The notes under the pieces: generated by a model
Databases searched by the model: none
What the model was told of the DNA's origin: nothing
The model's input: the letters and a program-made list of their open reading frames with translations, nothing else
Source: an uncultured Mycobacteriaceae bacterium
Lineage (GTDB): Bacteria > Actinomycetota > Actinomycetes > Mycobacteriales > Mycobacteriaceae
Length of the DNA stretch: 35,116 nucleotides
Assembly: GCA_902826815.1 (NCBI GenBank)
Contig: CADEGF010000011.1
Coordinates: 94,819 to 129,934, forward strand
Direction of reading: 5' to 3'
In this document: positions 8,108 through 17,315 of the stretch, piece after piece
How positions within the stretch are numbered: position 1 is the stretch's first letter
How the letters are laid out: each line of letters begins with the position of its first letter
Made by a program: the position numbers and the translations under genes

Positions 8108-8425
8108 CTGCGGGCAACAACCAAGATCATGATGTCGCGCACCTAGTTTCGATGCTTCGGCTGATGTGGCCGAACCACGATCGACATGGTGGCGCTACGG
8201 CTAAGCGGACGCCGTCGGAGCCAGAGGCGCGTGCCGCCGTAACCCTGGCCGCGACCATCGCTCAGCGGCATCGGGACGGCTGGGTGGTCCAGCGCCGATA
8301 GCCGCGCGTCTTCTTGTAGTTGGTTCGTGCCTTTGCGCGCTGGGTCGATCAAAGATCAGGGAAACCCTTATCGTTGCCCTGACTTCGTCTAGTGTCGAGC
8401 GCAGCAAACCGAGGGGAATGACACC
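8108..8425. other. Non-coding or decayed stretch before the small secreted gene
   Basis: No confident gene. A plus-strand frame ending at 8301 (C-terminal translation TLAATIAQRHRDGWVVQRR) looks weakly protein-like but has no supported start. A TAGTGT at 8390-8395 may be the -10 for the next gene. Confidence 0.4.
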
Positions 8426-8815
8426 ATGATCAAGTATTGCTCCGCGCTTACGCTGCTTGCCGGCGTCGGCGCGTGGTCCGTCGTGTCGTTCGCTCCAATC
8501 GCCGGTGCTGACGATCCGCCATGTGAGCAGCGGCCGCCAGACCAACAGGAGCAGTGCCAGCAGAACCCGGGCGCCGGCATTGCCAACCAAGTCATCGACG
8601 AGGTCACCGACCAGGTCACCGACGGCGTGAAGAACGGGCCAGTCAAGCCGCTCATTGACCCGCAAACGGGCAAGCCCAACGCCGGCCAAGCCGGCCTGCG
8701 CGTACTCATTAATGGCGTTGATACCTGCCTGCCGGTCGGGGTACCTGCTCCTTTAGGAGCCGATGTGCGAATTGTTCCGGGCGATATGACCGGCCACTGC
8801 ATAGTAGGTCCGTAG
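8426..8815 (+). CDS. Small secreted protein (129 aa)
   Basis: The start ATG follows GAGGGGAA, a good ribosome-binding site. A Sec signal peptide covers residues 1 to about 29 (KYCSALTLLAGVGAWSVVSF, cleavage near AGA-DDP). The mature protein begins with an acidic, Gln/Pro-rich segment containing two Cys (PPCEQRPP, EQCQQNPG). A helical stretch rich in Val, Thr and Asp follows (NQVIDEVTDQVTDGVKNG), and the C-terminal part has two more Cys (DTCLPVG, GHCIVGP). The arrangement is typical of conserved mycobacterial secreted proteins of unknown role. It lies inside the segment bounded by the tRNA-Gly fragment and the tRNA itself, so it may be cargo or a chromosomal gene trapped there. Confidence 0.8.
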   Translation: MIKYCSALTLLAGVGAWSVVSFAPIAGADDPPCEQRPPDQQEQCQQNPGAGIANQVIDEVTDQVTDGVKNGPVKPLIDPQTGKPNAGQAGLRVLINGVDTCLPVGVPAPLGADVRIVPGDMTGHCIVGP

Positions 8816-9085
8816 GGCAGAACTGAATCGGCCGGCGCCGCGGATGTCGCCGAAATCTGCATCAGGGCTATAACTTTCGACCCACAGGAACGCGCTCCTG
8901 CCGTTCCGCCTGAAGTTCCATGCGCTCCGCCACACGACGCGAGGTAAACCATCTCGGACTGGCGACCATATCCACCCTGCCGCGACAGCACATCGACACG
9001 GCCAGGGAACCGCAGGCAGTAGGTACGAAGTAGGTACCGCGCGAGCCAGTCGAACGCCTGTTCATCGGCTCTGCGCTGGTCTTGT

Positions 9086-9159
9086 TGGAGCGGGCGACGG
9101 GAATCGAACCCGCGTAGCTAGTTTGGAAGACTAGGGCTCTACCATTGAGCTACGCCCGC
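9086..9159 (-). tRNA. tRNA-Gly (anticodon TCC)
   Basis: The minus strand folds as a full cloverleaf: acceptor GCGGGCG/CGCCCGC, D-arm GCTCAATGGTAGAGC, anticodon stem CTAGT/ACTAG with loop CTTCCAA (anticodon TCC), and T-arm GCGGGTTCGATTCCCGT. It ends with discriminator T and encoded CCA (9086-9089). Its 3' half is duplicated at 8075-8107. Confidence 0.97.
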
Positions 9160-9251
9160 GTGTACAGCAGCACCACACTGTACCGGCGGCAATCCAACCA
9201 AATCCAATTAAGGGTTCGGCGTGCCTGGGCCGTAGTATCTGCGGTGGTCCG

Positions 9252-9331
<80 letters not shown>

Positions 9332-9376
9332 GCACCGTCCGACCCGTCGACCAGACATATAAGAGGAGCACCAGAC

Positions 9377-10858
9377 GTGAAGAGCACCGTCGAGCAGTTG
9401 AGCCCCACCCGGGTTCGCATCAATGTGGAGGTGCCCTTCACCGAGCTGGAGCCCGACTTCGACCGGGCATTTTCCCAGCTCGCGCAGCAGGTCCGGCTGC
9501 CCGGCTTCCGTCCTGGCAAGGCCCCCCGCAAGCTGCTCGAGGCCCGCATCGGCCGCGGCGCCGTGCTCGAGCAGGTCGTCAACGACGCCCTGCCCAGCCG
9601 CTACAGCGAGGCCGTCACCACCACTGAGGTGAAGCCGCTCGGCCAGCCCGAGATCGAGATCACCAAGCTCGAGGACGGCGAAGAGCTTGTCTTCACCGCC
9701 GAGGTCGACATCCGCCCCGACGTCACCATCCCCGATCTCGAGGCGCTCAAGATCGAGGTCGACCCCATCGAGGTGAGCGACGAGGACGTCGACACCGAGC
9801 TGCAGAACCTGCGCGCCCGCTTCGGCACCCTCACCGGCGTCGAGCGTGCCGTCGAGGACGGTGACTTCGTCTCCATCGACCTGTCCGCGTCCGTCGACGG
9901 CAAGGACGTGCCAGACGCCAAGACCGAGGGCCTGTCCCACGAGGTCGGCTCCGGCCAGCTCATCGAGGGCCTCGACGACGCGCTCGTCGGCCTCAAAGAC
10001 GGGGAGACCAAGGTCTTCACCACCACGCTGGCCGCAGGCGACCACGCCGGCGAAGAGGCGCAGGTGACCGTCACTGTCAAGTCCGTCAAGGAACGCGAGC
10101 TGCCCGAGCCCGACGACGAATTCGCCCAACTGGCAAGCGAATTCGACACCATCGACGAGCTCAAGGCCAGCCTCAAGGATCAGGTCGAACGGGTCAAGCG
10201 CGTGCAGCAGGCCGAGCAGATCCGCGACAAGGCACTCGAGACTCTGCTCGACGAGATCGAGATCCCGCTGCCCGAGAAGATCGTGCAGGCGCAGATCGAC
10301 GACACCGTGCACAACGCGATCCATCAACTCGACCACGACGAGGACGCCTTCGCCAAGGCACTCGAGGCCCAGGGCAGCAGCCGCGAAGAGTTCGACAAGG
10401 ACAACAAGGAGAACTCCGAGCGCGCCGTCAAGACCCAACTCGTGATGGACGCCATCGCCGATCAGCTCAACGTCCAGGTCGGCCAGAACGACCTGACCGA
10501 GCGGTTGGTGCTGATGTCGCGGCAGTACGGCCTCGAGCCGCAGCAGCTGCTGCAGTACCTGCAGGAGAACAACCAGCTGCCGGTCATGTTCGCCGACGTG
10601 CGCCGCGGCCTGGCCGTCGCCGCCGTCGTGCATGGCGCCACCGTCAGCGACACCGACGGCAACGTGATCGACACCACCGAGTTCTTCGGGCCGCCCGCAA
10701 GCCCGGACCCGGCCGACCTCGCCGCCCAGATCGCCGCGCAGGTAGAACAGGCCGGCGCTGGCGCCGATGACGCGGCCGACGCCTCCGACGACGAAGCCGA
10801 CGCCTCCGACGACGAAGCCGACGCCTCCGACGACGAAGCCGACGACGACGCGAAGTGA
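9377..10858 (+). CDS. tig: Trigger factor (ribosome-associated chaperone and prolyl isomerase)
   Basis: Trigger factor binds the ribosome exit tunnel and shields nascent chains. The 493-residue product has the three expected parts. The N-terminal ribosome-binding domain contains the [17 protein letters not shown] segment (F-R-x-G-K signature). An FKBP-like PPIase domain spans about residues 160-245 ([10 protein letters not shown] through [13 protein letters not shown]). A long helical chaperone domain completes the fold. The GTG start is preceded by AGAGGAG. The C-terminus carries an unusual acidic tail with three perfect 7-residue repeats (DASDDEA), so the protein is somewhat longer than the usual 430-470. 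Position upstream of clpP1-clpP2 matches the mycobacterial order. Confidence 0.97.
   Translation: MKSTVEQLSPTRVRINVEVPFTELEPDFDRAFSQLAQQVRLPGFRPGKAPRKLLEARIGRGAVLEQVVNDALPSRYSEAVTTTEVKPLGQPEIEITKLEDGEELVFTAEVDIRPDVTIPDLEALKIEVDPIEVSDEDVDTELQNLRARFGTLTGVERAVEDGDFVSIDLSASVDGKDVPDAKTEGLSHEVGSGQLIEGLDDALVGLKDGETKVFTTTLAAGDHAGEEAQVTVTVKSVKERELPEPDDEFAQLASEFDTIDELKASLKDQVERVKRVQQAEQIRDKALETLLDEIEIPLPEKIVQAQIDDTVHNAIHQLDHDEDAFAKALEAQGSSREEFDKDNKENSERAVKTQLVMDAIADQLNVQVGQNDLTERLVLMSRQYGLEPQQLLQYLQENNQLPVMFADVRRGLAVAAVVHGATVSDTDGNVIDTTEFFGPPASPDPADLAAQIAAQVEQAGAGADDAADASDDEADASDDEADASDDEADDDAK
10778..10840 (+). repeat. Three 21-bp tandem repeats encoding the acidic tail of trigger factor
   Basis: Three perfect units (10778-10798, 10799-10819, 10820-10840) encode DASDDEA three times, in frame and followed by DDDAK and the stop. 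Perfect DNA identity indicates a young, probably length-variable expansion. Confidence 0.9.
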
Positions 10859-10910
10859 TGCTCTGAGCGAACGCGGGCCTGTCAGGGAGTGCACCGCGCG
10901 CCAGGTTGGT

Positions 10911-10916
10911 TAGTGT
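10911..10916 (+). promoter_or_regulatory. Candidate -10 for clpP1P2
   Basis: TAGTGT fits TAnnnT and lies 37 bases before the preferred GTG of clpP1. No convincing -35 or ClgR box is visible at the correct spacing, so this is only a candidate. Confidence 0.3.
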
Positions 10917-10952
10917 TCGGTGAGAAGCAAAGAAGAAAGCAGGTATCCAGTC

Positions 10953-11564
10953 GTGACTGACATGCGTTCGAACGGGGCAGGGTTCAATCTCGTCGACTCC
11001 GTCTATGAGCGCTTGCTTGCCGAGCGCATCATCTTCCTGGGGTCACAGGTCGACGACGACATCGCGAACAAGCTGTGCGCGCAAATCCTCCTGCTGTCCG
11101 CAGAGGATCCCACCAAAGACATCCACCTCTACATCAACTCGCCCGGCGGCTCCATCAGCGCCGGCATGGCCGTCTACGACACGATGGTGCTCGCGCCGTG
11201 CGACGTCGCCACCTACGCCATGGGTATGGCCGCGTCGATGGGTGAGTTCCTGCTCGCCGCGGGCACCAAGGGCAAGCGCTATGCGCTGCCGCACGCCCGC
11301 ATCCTGATGCACCAGCCGCTCGGCGGCATCACCGGTGGTGCGGCGGACATCGCGATCCAGGCCGAGCAGTTCGCGGTCATCAAGAAGGAGATGTTCCGCC
11401 TCAACGCCGAATTCACCGGGCAGACGCTGGAGCGCATCGAGGCCGACTCGGACCGCGACCGCTGGTTCACCGCGCCAGAGGCCCTCGAGTACGGCTTCGT
11501 CGACCACATCATCACCAGCGCCAGCATCAACGGCTCAGGCCCCACGGCAGGACTAGACAAATGA
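10953..11564 (+). CDS. clpP1: ATP-dependent Clp protease proteolytic subunit 1
   Basis: Serine peptidase subunit that assembles with ClpP2 into the mixed mycobacterial ClpP1P2 barrel fed by ClpX or ClpC1. Catalytic residues are visible: Ser in [11 protein letters not shown], His in HARILMHQP, and Asp in SDRDRWF. The [18 protein letters not shown] motif forms the oxyanion region. I use GTG 10953 (VTDMRSNG), which matches the M. tuberculosis N-terminus VTDMRSN; an upstream GTG at 10920 in the same frame would add 11 residues. The stop overlaps the clpP2 start (ATGA), so the two are translationally coupled, as expected for subunits needed in equal amounts. Product 203 residues. Confidence 0.96.
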   Translation: MTDMRSNGAGFNLVDSVYERLLAERIIFLGSQVDDDIANKLCAQILLLSAEDPTKDIHLYINSPGGSISAGMAVYDTMVLAPCDVATYAMGMAASMGEFLLAAGTKGKRYALPHARILMHQPLGGITGGAADIAIQAEQFAVIKKEMFRLNAEFTGQTLERIEADSDRDRWFTAPEALEYGFVDHIITSASINGSGPTAGLDK

Positions 11565-12208
11565 CCGATCACACCGACCCCCGCCTGCAGCCGCAGGCCC
11601 GCTACATCCTGCCGTCGTTCATCGAGCATTCGAGCTTCGGCGTCAAGGAGTCCAACCCGTACAACAAGCTGTTCGAGGAGCGCATCATCTTCCTCGGCGT
11701 GCAGGTGGACGACGCGTCGGCCAACGACATCATGGCGCAGCTGCTGGTGCTGGAGTCGCTTGATCCCGACCGCGACATCACCATGTACATCAACTCGCCC
11801 GGCGGCTCGTTCACGTCGCTGATGGCGATCTACGACACCATGCAGTACGTCCGCGCCGACATCCAGACGGTGTGCCTCGGCCAGGCCGCGTCGGCTGCCG
11901 CCGTGCTGCTCGCCGCGGGCACCCCCGGTAAGCGCCTCGCGCTGCCGAACGCCCGCATCCTCATTCACCAGCCCGCGCTCTCCGGCGTCATCCAGGGTCA
12001 GTTCTCCGATCTGGAGATCCAGGCCAAGGAGATCGAGCGGATGCGCACGCTGATGGAGACGACGCTGGCGCACCACACCGGCAAGGACGCCGAGCAGATC
12101 CGCAAGGACACCGATCGCGACAAGATCCTGACGGCCGAGGAGGCCAAGGAGTACGGCGTGATCGACACCGTGCTGGAGTACCGCAAGCTGTCTGCTCAGA
12201 CGGCCTAG
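11561..12208 (+). CDS. clpP2: ATP-dependent Clp protease proteolytic subunit 2
   Basis: Second ClpP ring of the heteromeric mycobacterial protease. The 215-residue product shows catalytic Ser in [13 protein letters not shown], His in NARILIHQP and Asp in [13 protein letters not shown], with [18 protein letters not shown] before the active Ser. The N-terminus ([17 protein letters not shown]) is the short propeptide region typical of ClpP2. It shares four bases with the end of clpP1. The stop lies four bases from the stop of the convergent secreted-protein gene, so transcription from both sides must end within coding sequence or at an unseen site. Confidence 0.96.
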   Translation: MTDHTDPRLQPQARYILPSFIEHSSFGVKESNPYNKLFEERIIFLGVQVDDASANDIMAQLLVLESLDPDRDITMYINSPGGSFTSLMAIYDTMQYVRADIQTVCLGQAASAAAVLLAAGTPGKRLALPNARILIHQPALSGVIQGQFSDLEIQAKEIERMRTLMETTLAHHTGKDAEQIRKDTDRDKILTAEEAKEYGVIDTVLEYRKLSAQTA

Positions 12209-12212
12209 CGGA

Positions 12213-12905
12213 TCACCAGGCGAGCGGCACGGCGGCGGTGCCTGCGGCGAGGGCACCGGGCGCGAAAGCCGCCACAGCGCCACCGGTGATCACTGCAGCC
12301 GCGATCCCGACGGCGACCGCGCGTGCCGTCTCCAGCCACTCCGGACCGCCGGGGCCGCCGAAGAGGTCGGTCAGCGGATGGACGGCCACCCCGCGTGGCG
12401 CTGCGTACACCGTTGGCCACTGTCCCGTCTTATCGAGCGTGCCGGTGCCGGGATTGAAGACCCAAATTTCGTTTGCCTCGGTGAGGTAGGCGACACGCAC
12501 CCGCGACGGTTCCAGCGCCTTACCGTTCGTGTCAGCCGCCAGAACCCGTTGCTCCTTGACGTTGTTGCCCTGGAAGAACGTGACCTTGTGGGTGAACGTT
12601 CCCGGCAGATCCGGGATGGAGTAGGGAGCGACGGTTTCGACCTTCGGCGTGGAGTTCTGGACCGTGACGGGCTTGTTCGGGTCGGGGACGGTCATGCCCG
12701 GCGCGCTCGGGAGTGGCTGGGCGTCCGACACTGTGGCTTGGCCCTGCACGGTGTTACCGGGCACGATGATCGGGGCCGGGGGAGCCGGCGTATCCCCGTC
12801 ATCGGCATATGCCGGTGGGCTGGTGACCACAAGGCCAGTGGCCACCGCGCCGGCGACGAACGAAAGCAAACCATGGCGGCGGAATTGCCGCGATCCGTTG
12901 TGCAC
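12213..12905 (-). CDS. Secreted hypothetical protein with hydrophobic C-terminus (230 aa)
   Basis: The start GTG follows GAGGAGAA at good spacing. The N-terminus has an FRRHG basic region and a hydrophobic core (LLSFVAGAVATGLVV), with cleavage near AYA-DDG. Next is a Pro-rich linker (residues about 36-90) and a compact domain (about 90-185) containing THKVTFFQGNNVKEQRVLA and EIWVFNPGTGTLDKTGQW. The tail (about 190-230) is two Ala/Gly-rich hydrophobic stretches that could insert in a membrane. I do not recognise the family. It occupies the position between clpP2 and mmuM where M. tuberculosis, as I recall, has a major-facilitator gene (Rv2459). Confidence 0.8.
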   Translation of the reverse strand: MHNGSRQFRRHGLLSFVAGAVATGLVVTSPPAYADDGDTPAPPAPIIVPGNTVQGQATVSDAQPLPSAPGMTVPDPNKPVTVQNSTPKVETVAPYSIPDLPGTFTHKVTFFQGNNVKEQRVLAADTNGKALEPSRVRVAYLTEANEIWVFNPGTGTLDKTGQWPTVYAAPRGVAVHPLTDLFGGPGGPEWLETARAVAVGIAAAVITGGAVAAFAPGALAAGTAAVPLAW

Positions 12906-13107
12906 GAGCTTCTCCTCATCGACCGAGTTGGACGACGCTGAGAGGTCTCGCCGCCAGCAACGTCCCCATTACACGCCCCGATCGTTGACGAGGTAGCAAA
13001 TAAGGAGAAATTGCATTCAACTCACAGCAAGCTCGGAGCGGCGAGTGTATGGGCTGCGTACGCGAACGGCGCGAATCTGTACCTAGGCCATACAGTCGAG
13101 GCCGCTC

Positions 13108-13998
13108 TCAGCGCAGAGTCAACTCCGATGCCAACGCTGCGATGTCGTCAGGCATCACCCGGCAGCAGCCGCCGACGATGCGTGCGCCTGCAGCCACCCA
13201 TTGCAATGGCAAATCCGCCGACCACCGCGACGTGCCAATCCATCTGCGGCCTGACCCATCCCACACCTCGCCACTGTTGGGGTAGACGATGACGGGCTTG
13301 TCGGTCACCTCGCGCGCGACCTGAATCGCGGGCAGCACATCGGCAGGCGCGCAACAGTTCACCCCCACCGCGACGATCTCCGGCACGTCTGCGACCGCGA
13401 ACGCCTCCGCCAGCGGCTGCCCCGCACGCGTCTGCACACCGTCGATCGTGTAGCTCAGCCACGCAGGCACACCGAGCCGTTGCACCAGGCCCACCAACGC
13501 GTCTGCTTCGTCGATATCGGGCACCGTTTCGATCGCCAACACGTCGGCTCCCGCGTCGGCCAGGATCTCCAGCCGGGGCAGATGCCACTGCGCGAGCTCC
13601 GCGACCGTCAGCCCGTATCGGCCGATGTACTCCTCGCCGTTAGCCAATGCCGCGCCGTAGGGCCCGACCGACGCCGCCACCCAGCGACCGTCTCCGCCGA
13701 CCTGATCGCGGGCCGCCGCCGCAAGCTCCACGCTGCGCCGCATCAGCCGTTCGGCGTCATCGCGTGAGATTGCGCCTGCCGCGAAACCGTCGAACGACGC
13801 CTGGTAGCTGGCCGTCGTCGCGATCGCCGCGCCCGCGTCGTAAAAGGCTCTGTGAGCAGCAACTATCTCGTCCGGCGCATCGAACAGCAACCGCGCCGAC
13901 CACAGGTCGTCGGACAGGTCATGGCCGCGCGCCTCGAGTTCGGTCGCCAGCCCGCCATCGCTGATCAGCACGGTATTGTTGGAAGCTTCGAACGCCAC
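13108..13998 (-). CDS. mmuM: Homocysteine S-methyltransferase
   Basis: Transfers a methyl group from S-methylmethionine (or S-adenosylmethionine) to homocysteine to form methionine. The 296-residue TIM-barrel protein begins with the family signature ISDGGLATELEARGHDL. It contains the zinc Cys in VGVNCCAP and the C-terminal pair in GGCCRVMPDD. The length is normal for the family. The start is GTG at 13998; no strong ribosome-binding site is seen. It is divergent from clpX, as in M. tuberculosis, where the same gene lies between clpP2 and clpX. Confidence 0.94.
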   Translation of the reverse strand: MAFEASNNTVLISDGGLATELEARGHDLSDDLWSARLLFDAPDEIVAAHRAFYDAGAAIATTASYQASFDGFAAGAISRDDAERLMRRSVELAAAARDQVGGDGRWVAASVGPYGAALANGEEYIGRYGLTVAELAQWHLPRLEILADAGADVLAIETVPDIDEADALVGLVQRLGVPAWLSYTIDGVQTRAGQPLAEAFAVADVPEIVAVGVNCCAPADVLPAIQVAREVTDKPVIVYPNSGEVWDGSGRRWIGTSRWSADLPLQWVAAGARIVGGCCRVMPDDIAALASELTLR

Positions 13999-14112
13999 TT
14001 CGCAACTCTACGATCTGCTCTCCGGATAACCTCTCGGTCCGATAACGGCGGCGACACGCCAAGGACTCGGCGGTGCGTCGTGGGGGTTGTGAGACGCGTG
14101 AGGCGTTATGTT

Positions 14113-14141
14113 TTGCAATGCTCTGCAACTACAGCTAAATA
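14113..14141 (+). promoter_or_regulatory. Candidate clpX promoter
   Basis: TTGCAA (14113-14118) and TAAATA (14136-14141) are spaced by exactly 17 bases in the mmuM-clpX divergent region. This would leave a leader of about 130 bases before clpX. Inferred from sequence only. Confidence 0.35.
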
Positions 14142-14280
14142 CCACCGACGCGATTCGCCTTTATCGGTCGCACCGCGCCGGAAAGAGCGGGTAGCGTCGG
14201 GTCAACGCCCGAGGCGACCTAAGACTTGACCGTGTACGACCGCAAAAGAGACTGCGACAGGAAGTAGGGACTTCACCACC

Positions 14281-15561
<1,281 letters not shown>

Positions 15562-15575
15562 CTTTTTCGGCCGAG

Positions 15576-15625
15576 CAGACGCGAAACCCCCCAATTTCGT
15601 GACGAAATGGGGGTTTTCACGTCTG
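15576..15625. terminator. Bidirectional terminator between clpX and desaturase
   Basis: The outer arms CAGACG (15576-15581) and CGTCTG (15620-15625) enclose a central stem. Its core is ATTTCG/CGAAAT with a 3-base loop, flanked by six C (15587-15592) facing five G (15609-15613), then a T-run on the plus strand and an A-run on the other side (a T-run for the opposite strand). It can serve clpX and the convergent desaturase gene. Confidence 0.85.
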
Positions 15626-15732
15626 TTCGAAAATGGCGTGAATGCCCTGGTCGCGGGCGATCGCCGAACTGGGCAGCCGCGATTGGGCGTGGGCCGGCTG
15701 GCGCGTGGGCCAGCTCGCGCGGGGGCGACTGA

Positions 15733-16821
15733 TCAATCCTTGGCAGCTGTCGTGAAGCGATCGGGCAGCGCGAGCCGATGGATGATGCGGAGCGTGCGCA
15801 GGTATTGACGAGGTAGCGGCCCCGTGGTGTACGGCAGGTCGTACTTGTCGCACAGGGCCCGGACTTCGCCGGCAATGGCAGGCAATCTATTGCTGGGCAG
15901 GTCGGGGAACAGGTGATGCTCGATCTGATAGCACAGATGCCCGCTCAGGAATGCGAGCGTGCGCCCGGCGTCGAAATTGGCGCTGCCGATCATCTGCCGG
16001 AGATACCAGTCCGCCATCGTCTCGTCCTTGACCACCGTCGGCTCGAATTTCTCTGCGCCGTCAGGGAAGTGGCCACAGAAGATCACGAGGTAGGCCCACA
16101 CGTTCCTGATCACGTTCGCTGCGGTGTTGGCGGTCAGGGTGCGTCGCCAACGGCGCCCCCCGAGCGCGGGGAATACCAGGTAGTCCTTGGCCGCTTGGCG
16201 AGCGATTTTGACGACCATCGCTCTGCCTTCAGCCGACCGACCCGCTGCAGTCGAAGCACGTTCCTGACTTGCGTACAGCCCGTGCAGGGCGATACCCCAT
16301 TCGAAAGTCAACGCGAGCAGCACATTTCGCAGCGGCTGCAGAAGGTGAGCCCGTTTCCAGGGTTGGTCGCGGGTGACCCGCATGACGCCGAAGCCGATGT
16401 CCTCGTCCATTCCCAGGACATTGGCGTACTTGTGGTGGGTGTAGTTGTGCGAATAGCGCCACTGAGAGGACGGGCCCGCCATGTCCCACTCCCAGGTATT
16501 GGAATGGATCTCCGGATCGTTCATCCAATTCCATTGGCCGTGGCCGACGTTGTGACCGATCTCCATGTTCTCGATGCTCTTCGCGAGCGCGAGCGCGACG
16601 GTACCCACAATCCAGCTGCGCCTCGTCCGGCTTCGATTGATCACGATCCGGGCGACCACGTCCAGCGTCCGCTGAAGAGCAATCGTGCGATGTATGTAGG
16701 CCGCGTCCGACGAACCGAGCGTGTCCTCGACGTCGGTGCGAATTCGATCGAGCTCGCGACCGATCGCTTCGATGTCGGCGTCGGTGAGATGTGTGTAGCT
16801 GCTGACGTGGCTGATAGCCAA
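15733..16821 (-). CDS. Membrane fatty-acid (acyl-CoA) desaturase, DesA3-like
   Basis: Di-iron membrane desaturase that introduces a double bond into acyl chains with O2 and electrons from a reductase. All three His boxes are present: HNVGHGQW, HNYTHHKY and QIEHHLFPDLPSNRL. I prefer TTG 16821, which has GAGGA eight bases upstream and yields AISHVSSYTHLTDADIE. This aligns, from memory, with the start of M. tuberculosis DesA3 (Rv3229c); the GTG at 16905 would add 28 residues of unlikely sequence. The product (362 aa) stops shortly after LALPDRF and lacks the basic C-terminal extension of DesA3. No reductase partner (Rv3230c type) is next to it. Confidence 0.9.
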   Translation of the reverse strand: MAISHVSSYTHLTDADIEAIGRELDRIRTDVEDTLGSSDAAYIHRTIALQRTLDVVARIVINRSRTRRSWIVGTVALALAKSIENMEIGHNVGHGQWNWMNDPEIHSNTWEWDMAGPSSQWRYSHNYTHHKYANVLGMDEDIGFGVMRVTRDQPWKRAHLLQPLRNVLLALTFEWGIALHGLYASQERASTAAGRSAEGRAMVVKIARQAAKDYLVFPALGGRRWRRTLTANTAANVIRNVWAYLVIFCGHFPDGAEKFEPTVVKDETMADWYLRQMIGSANFDAGRTLAFLSGHLCYQIEHHLFPDLPSNRLPAIAGEVRALCDKYDLPYTTGPLPRQYLRTLRIIHRLALPDRFTTAAKD

Positions 16822-17086
16822 AGCGAGGTTCCTCGGATTGACGGGTCGGGCGCATCGTGCCGATACGCGAGGGGCCTGTTCCGTCCAATCCGTCGACGCG
16901 CTCACTTGCCGAGTGCGCCGACAACTTCGTCATCCGGTGTCGTCGGGGCCCACGGTCCGGGCCGGAAACCTTTCCTGTGATCGAGTCTACGGCAGCCGGG
17001 GTCTGCTGCAGATCGGCGGCGAAACGCGATCGAGGGGCGTCGTACCCCTCGAACAACGCCCCTGCGACCCCATGGTGCGCCGTGTG

Positions 17087-17230
17087 CTACCTGACCGGAA
17101 CGTTTTTGTCTCTTTCGTCAATAACTGGTTCCGCGTCGTCCTGGCCGGGGTCGAGCCTGTCGCTCACCGAGGCGAACAAGCACCACAACAGGTAGGCCGC
17201 GACGGCGGCGAACTGCAGGTTTGTGACCAT
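17087..17230 (-). CDS. Small single-pass membrane protein (47 aa)
   Basis: ATG at 17230 is preceded by AGGAAAGAG. The product opens with one hydrophobic helix (LQFAAVAAYLLWCLFA, residues about 5-20) and continues with a charged cytoplasmic or periplasmic tail (DRLDPGQDDAEPVIDER). It stops at 17087-17089. The gene lies between the glycosyltransferase and the desaturase on the same strand, 85 bases downstream of the former. No known family recognised; the good ribosome-binding site and clean membrane topology support it being real. Confidence 0.55.
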   Translation of the reverse strand: MVTNLQFAAVAAYLLWCLFASVSDRLDPGQDDAEPVIDERDKNVPVR

Positions 17231-17315
17231 GTGTCCACTCTTTCCTGGCAGTGTTCTGCCTGCACGCGTAGTCGGCTACTCGAATGCGGTGGCCGTCCGA
17301 ACGGGTCGGCGCAGC

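Noticed and set aside
8868-9065. Minus-strand frame next to tRNA-Gly as a possible integrase remnant
   Set aside because: No tyrosine-recombinase motif (R-H-R-Y) can be seen and composition is not decisive.
13011-13292. Plus-strand frame starting with TTG after AAGGAG, running into mmuM antisense
   Set aside because: The ribosome-site match is decent, but two thirds of the frame overlaps mmuM in antisense and its translation looks like a shadow.
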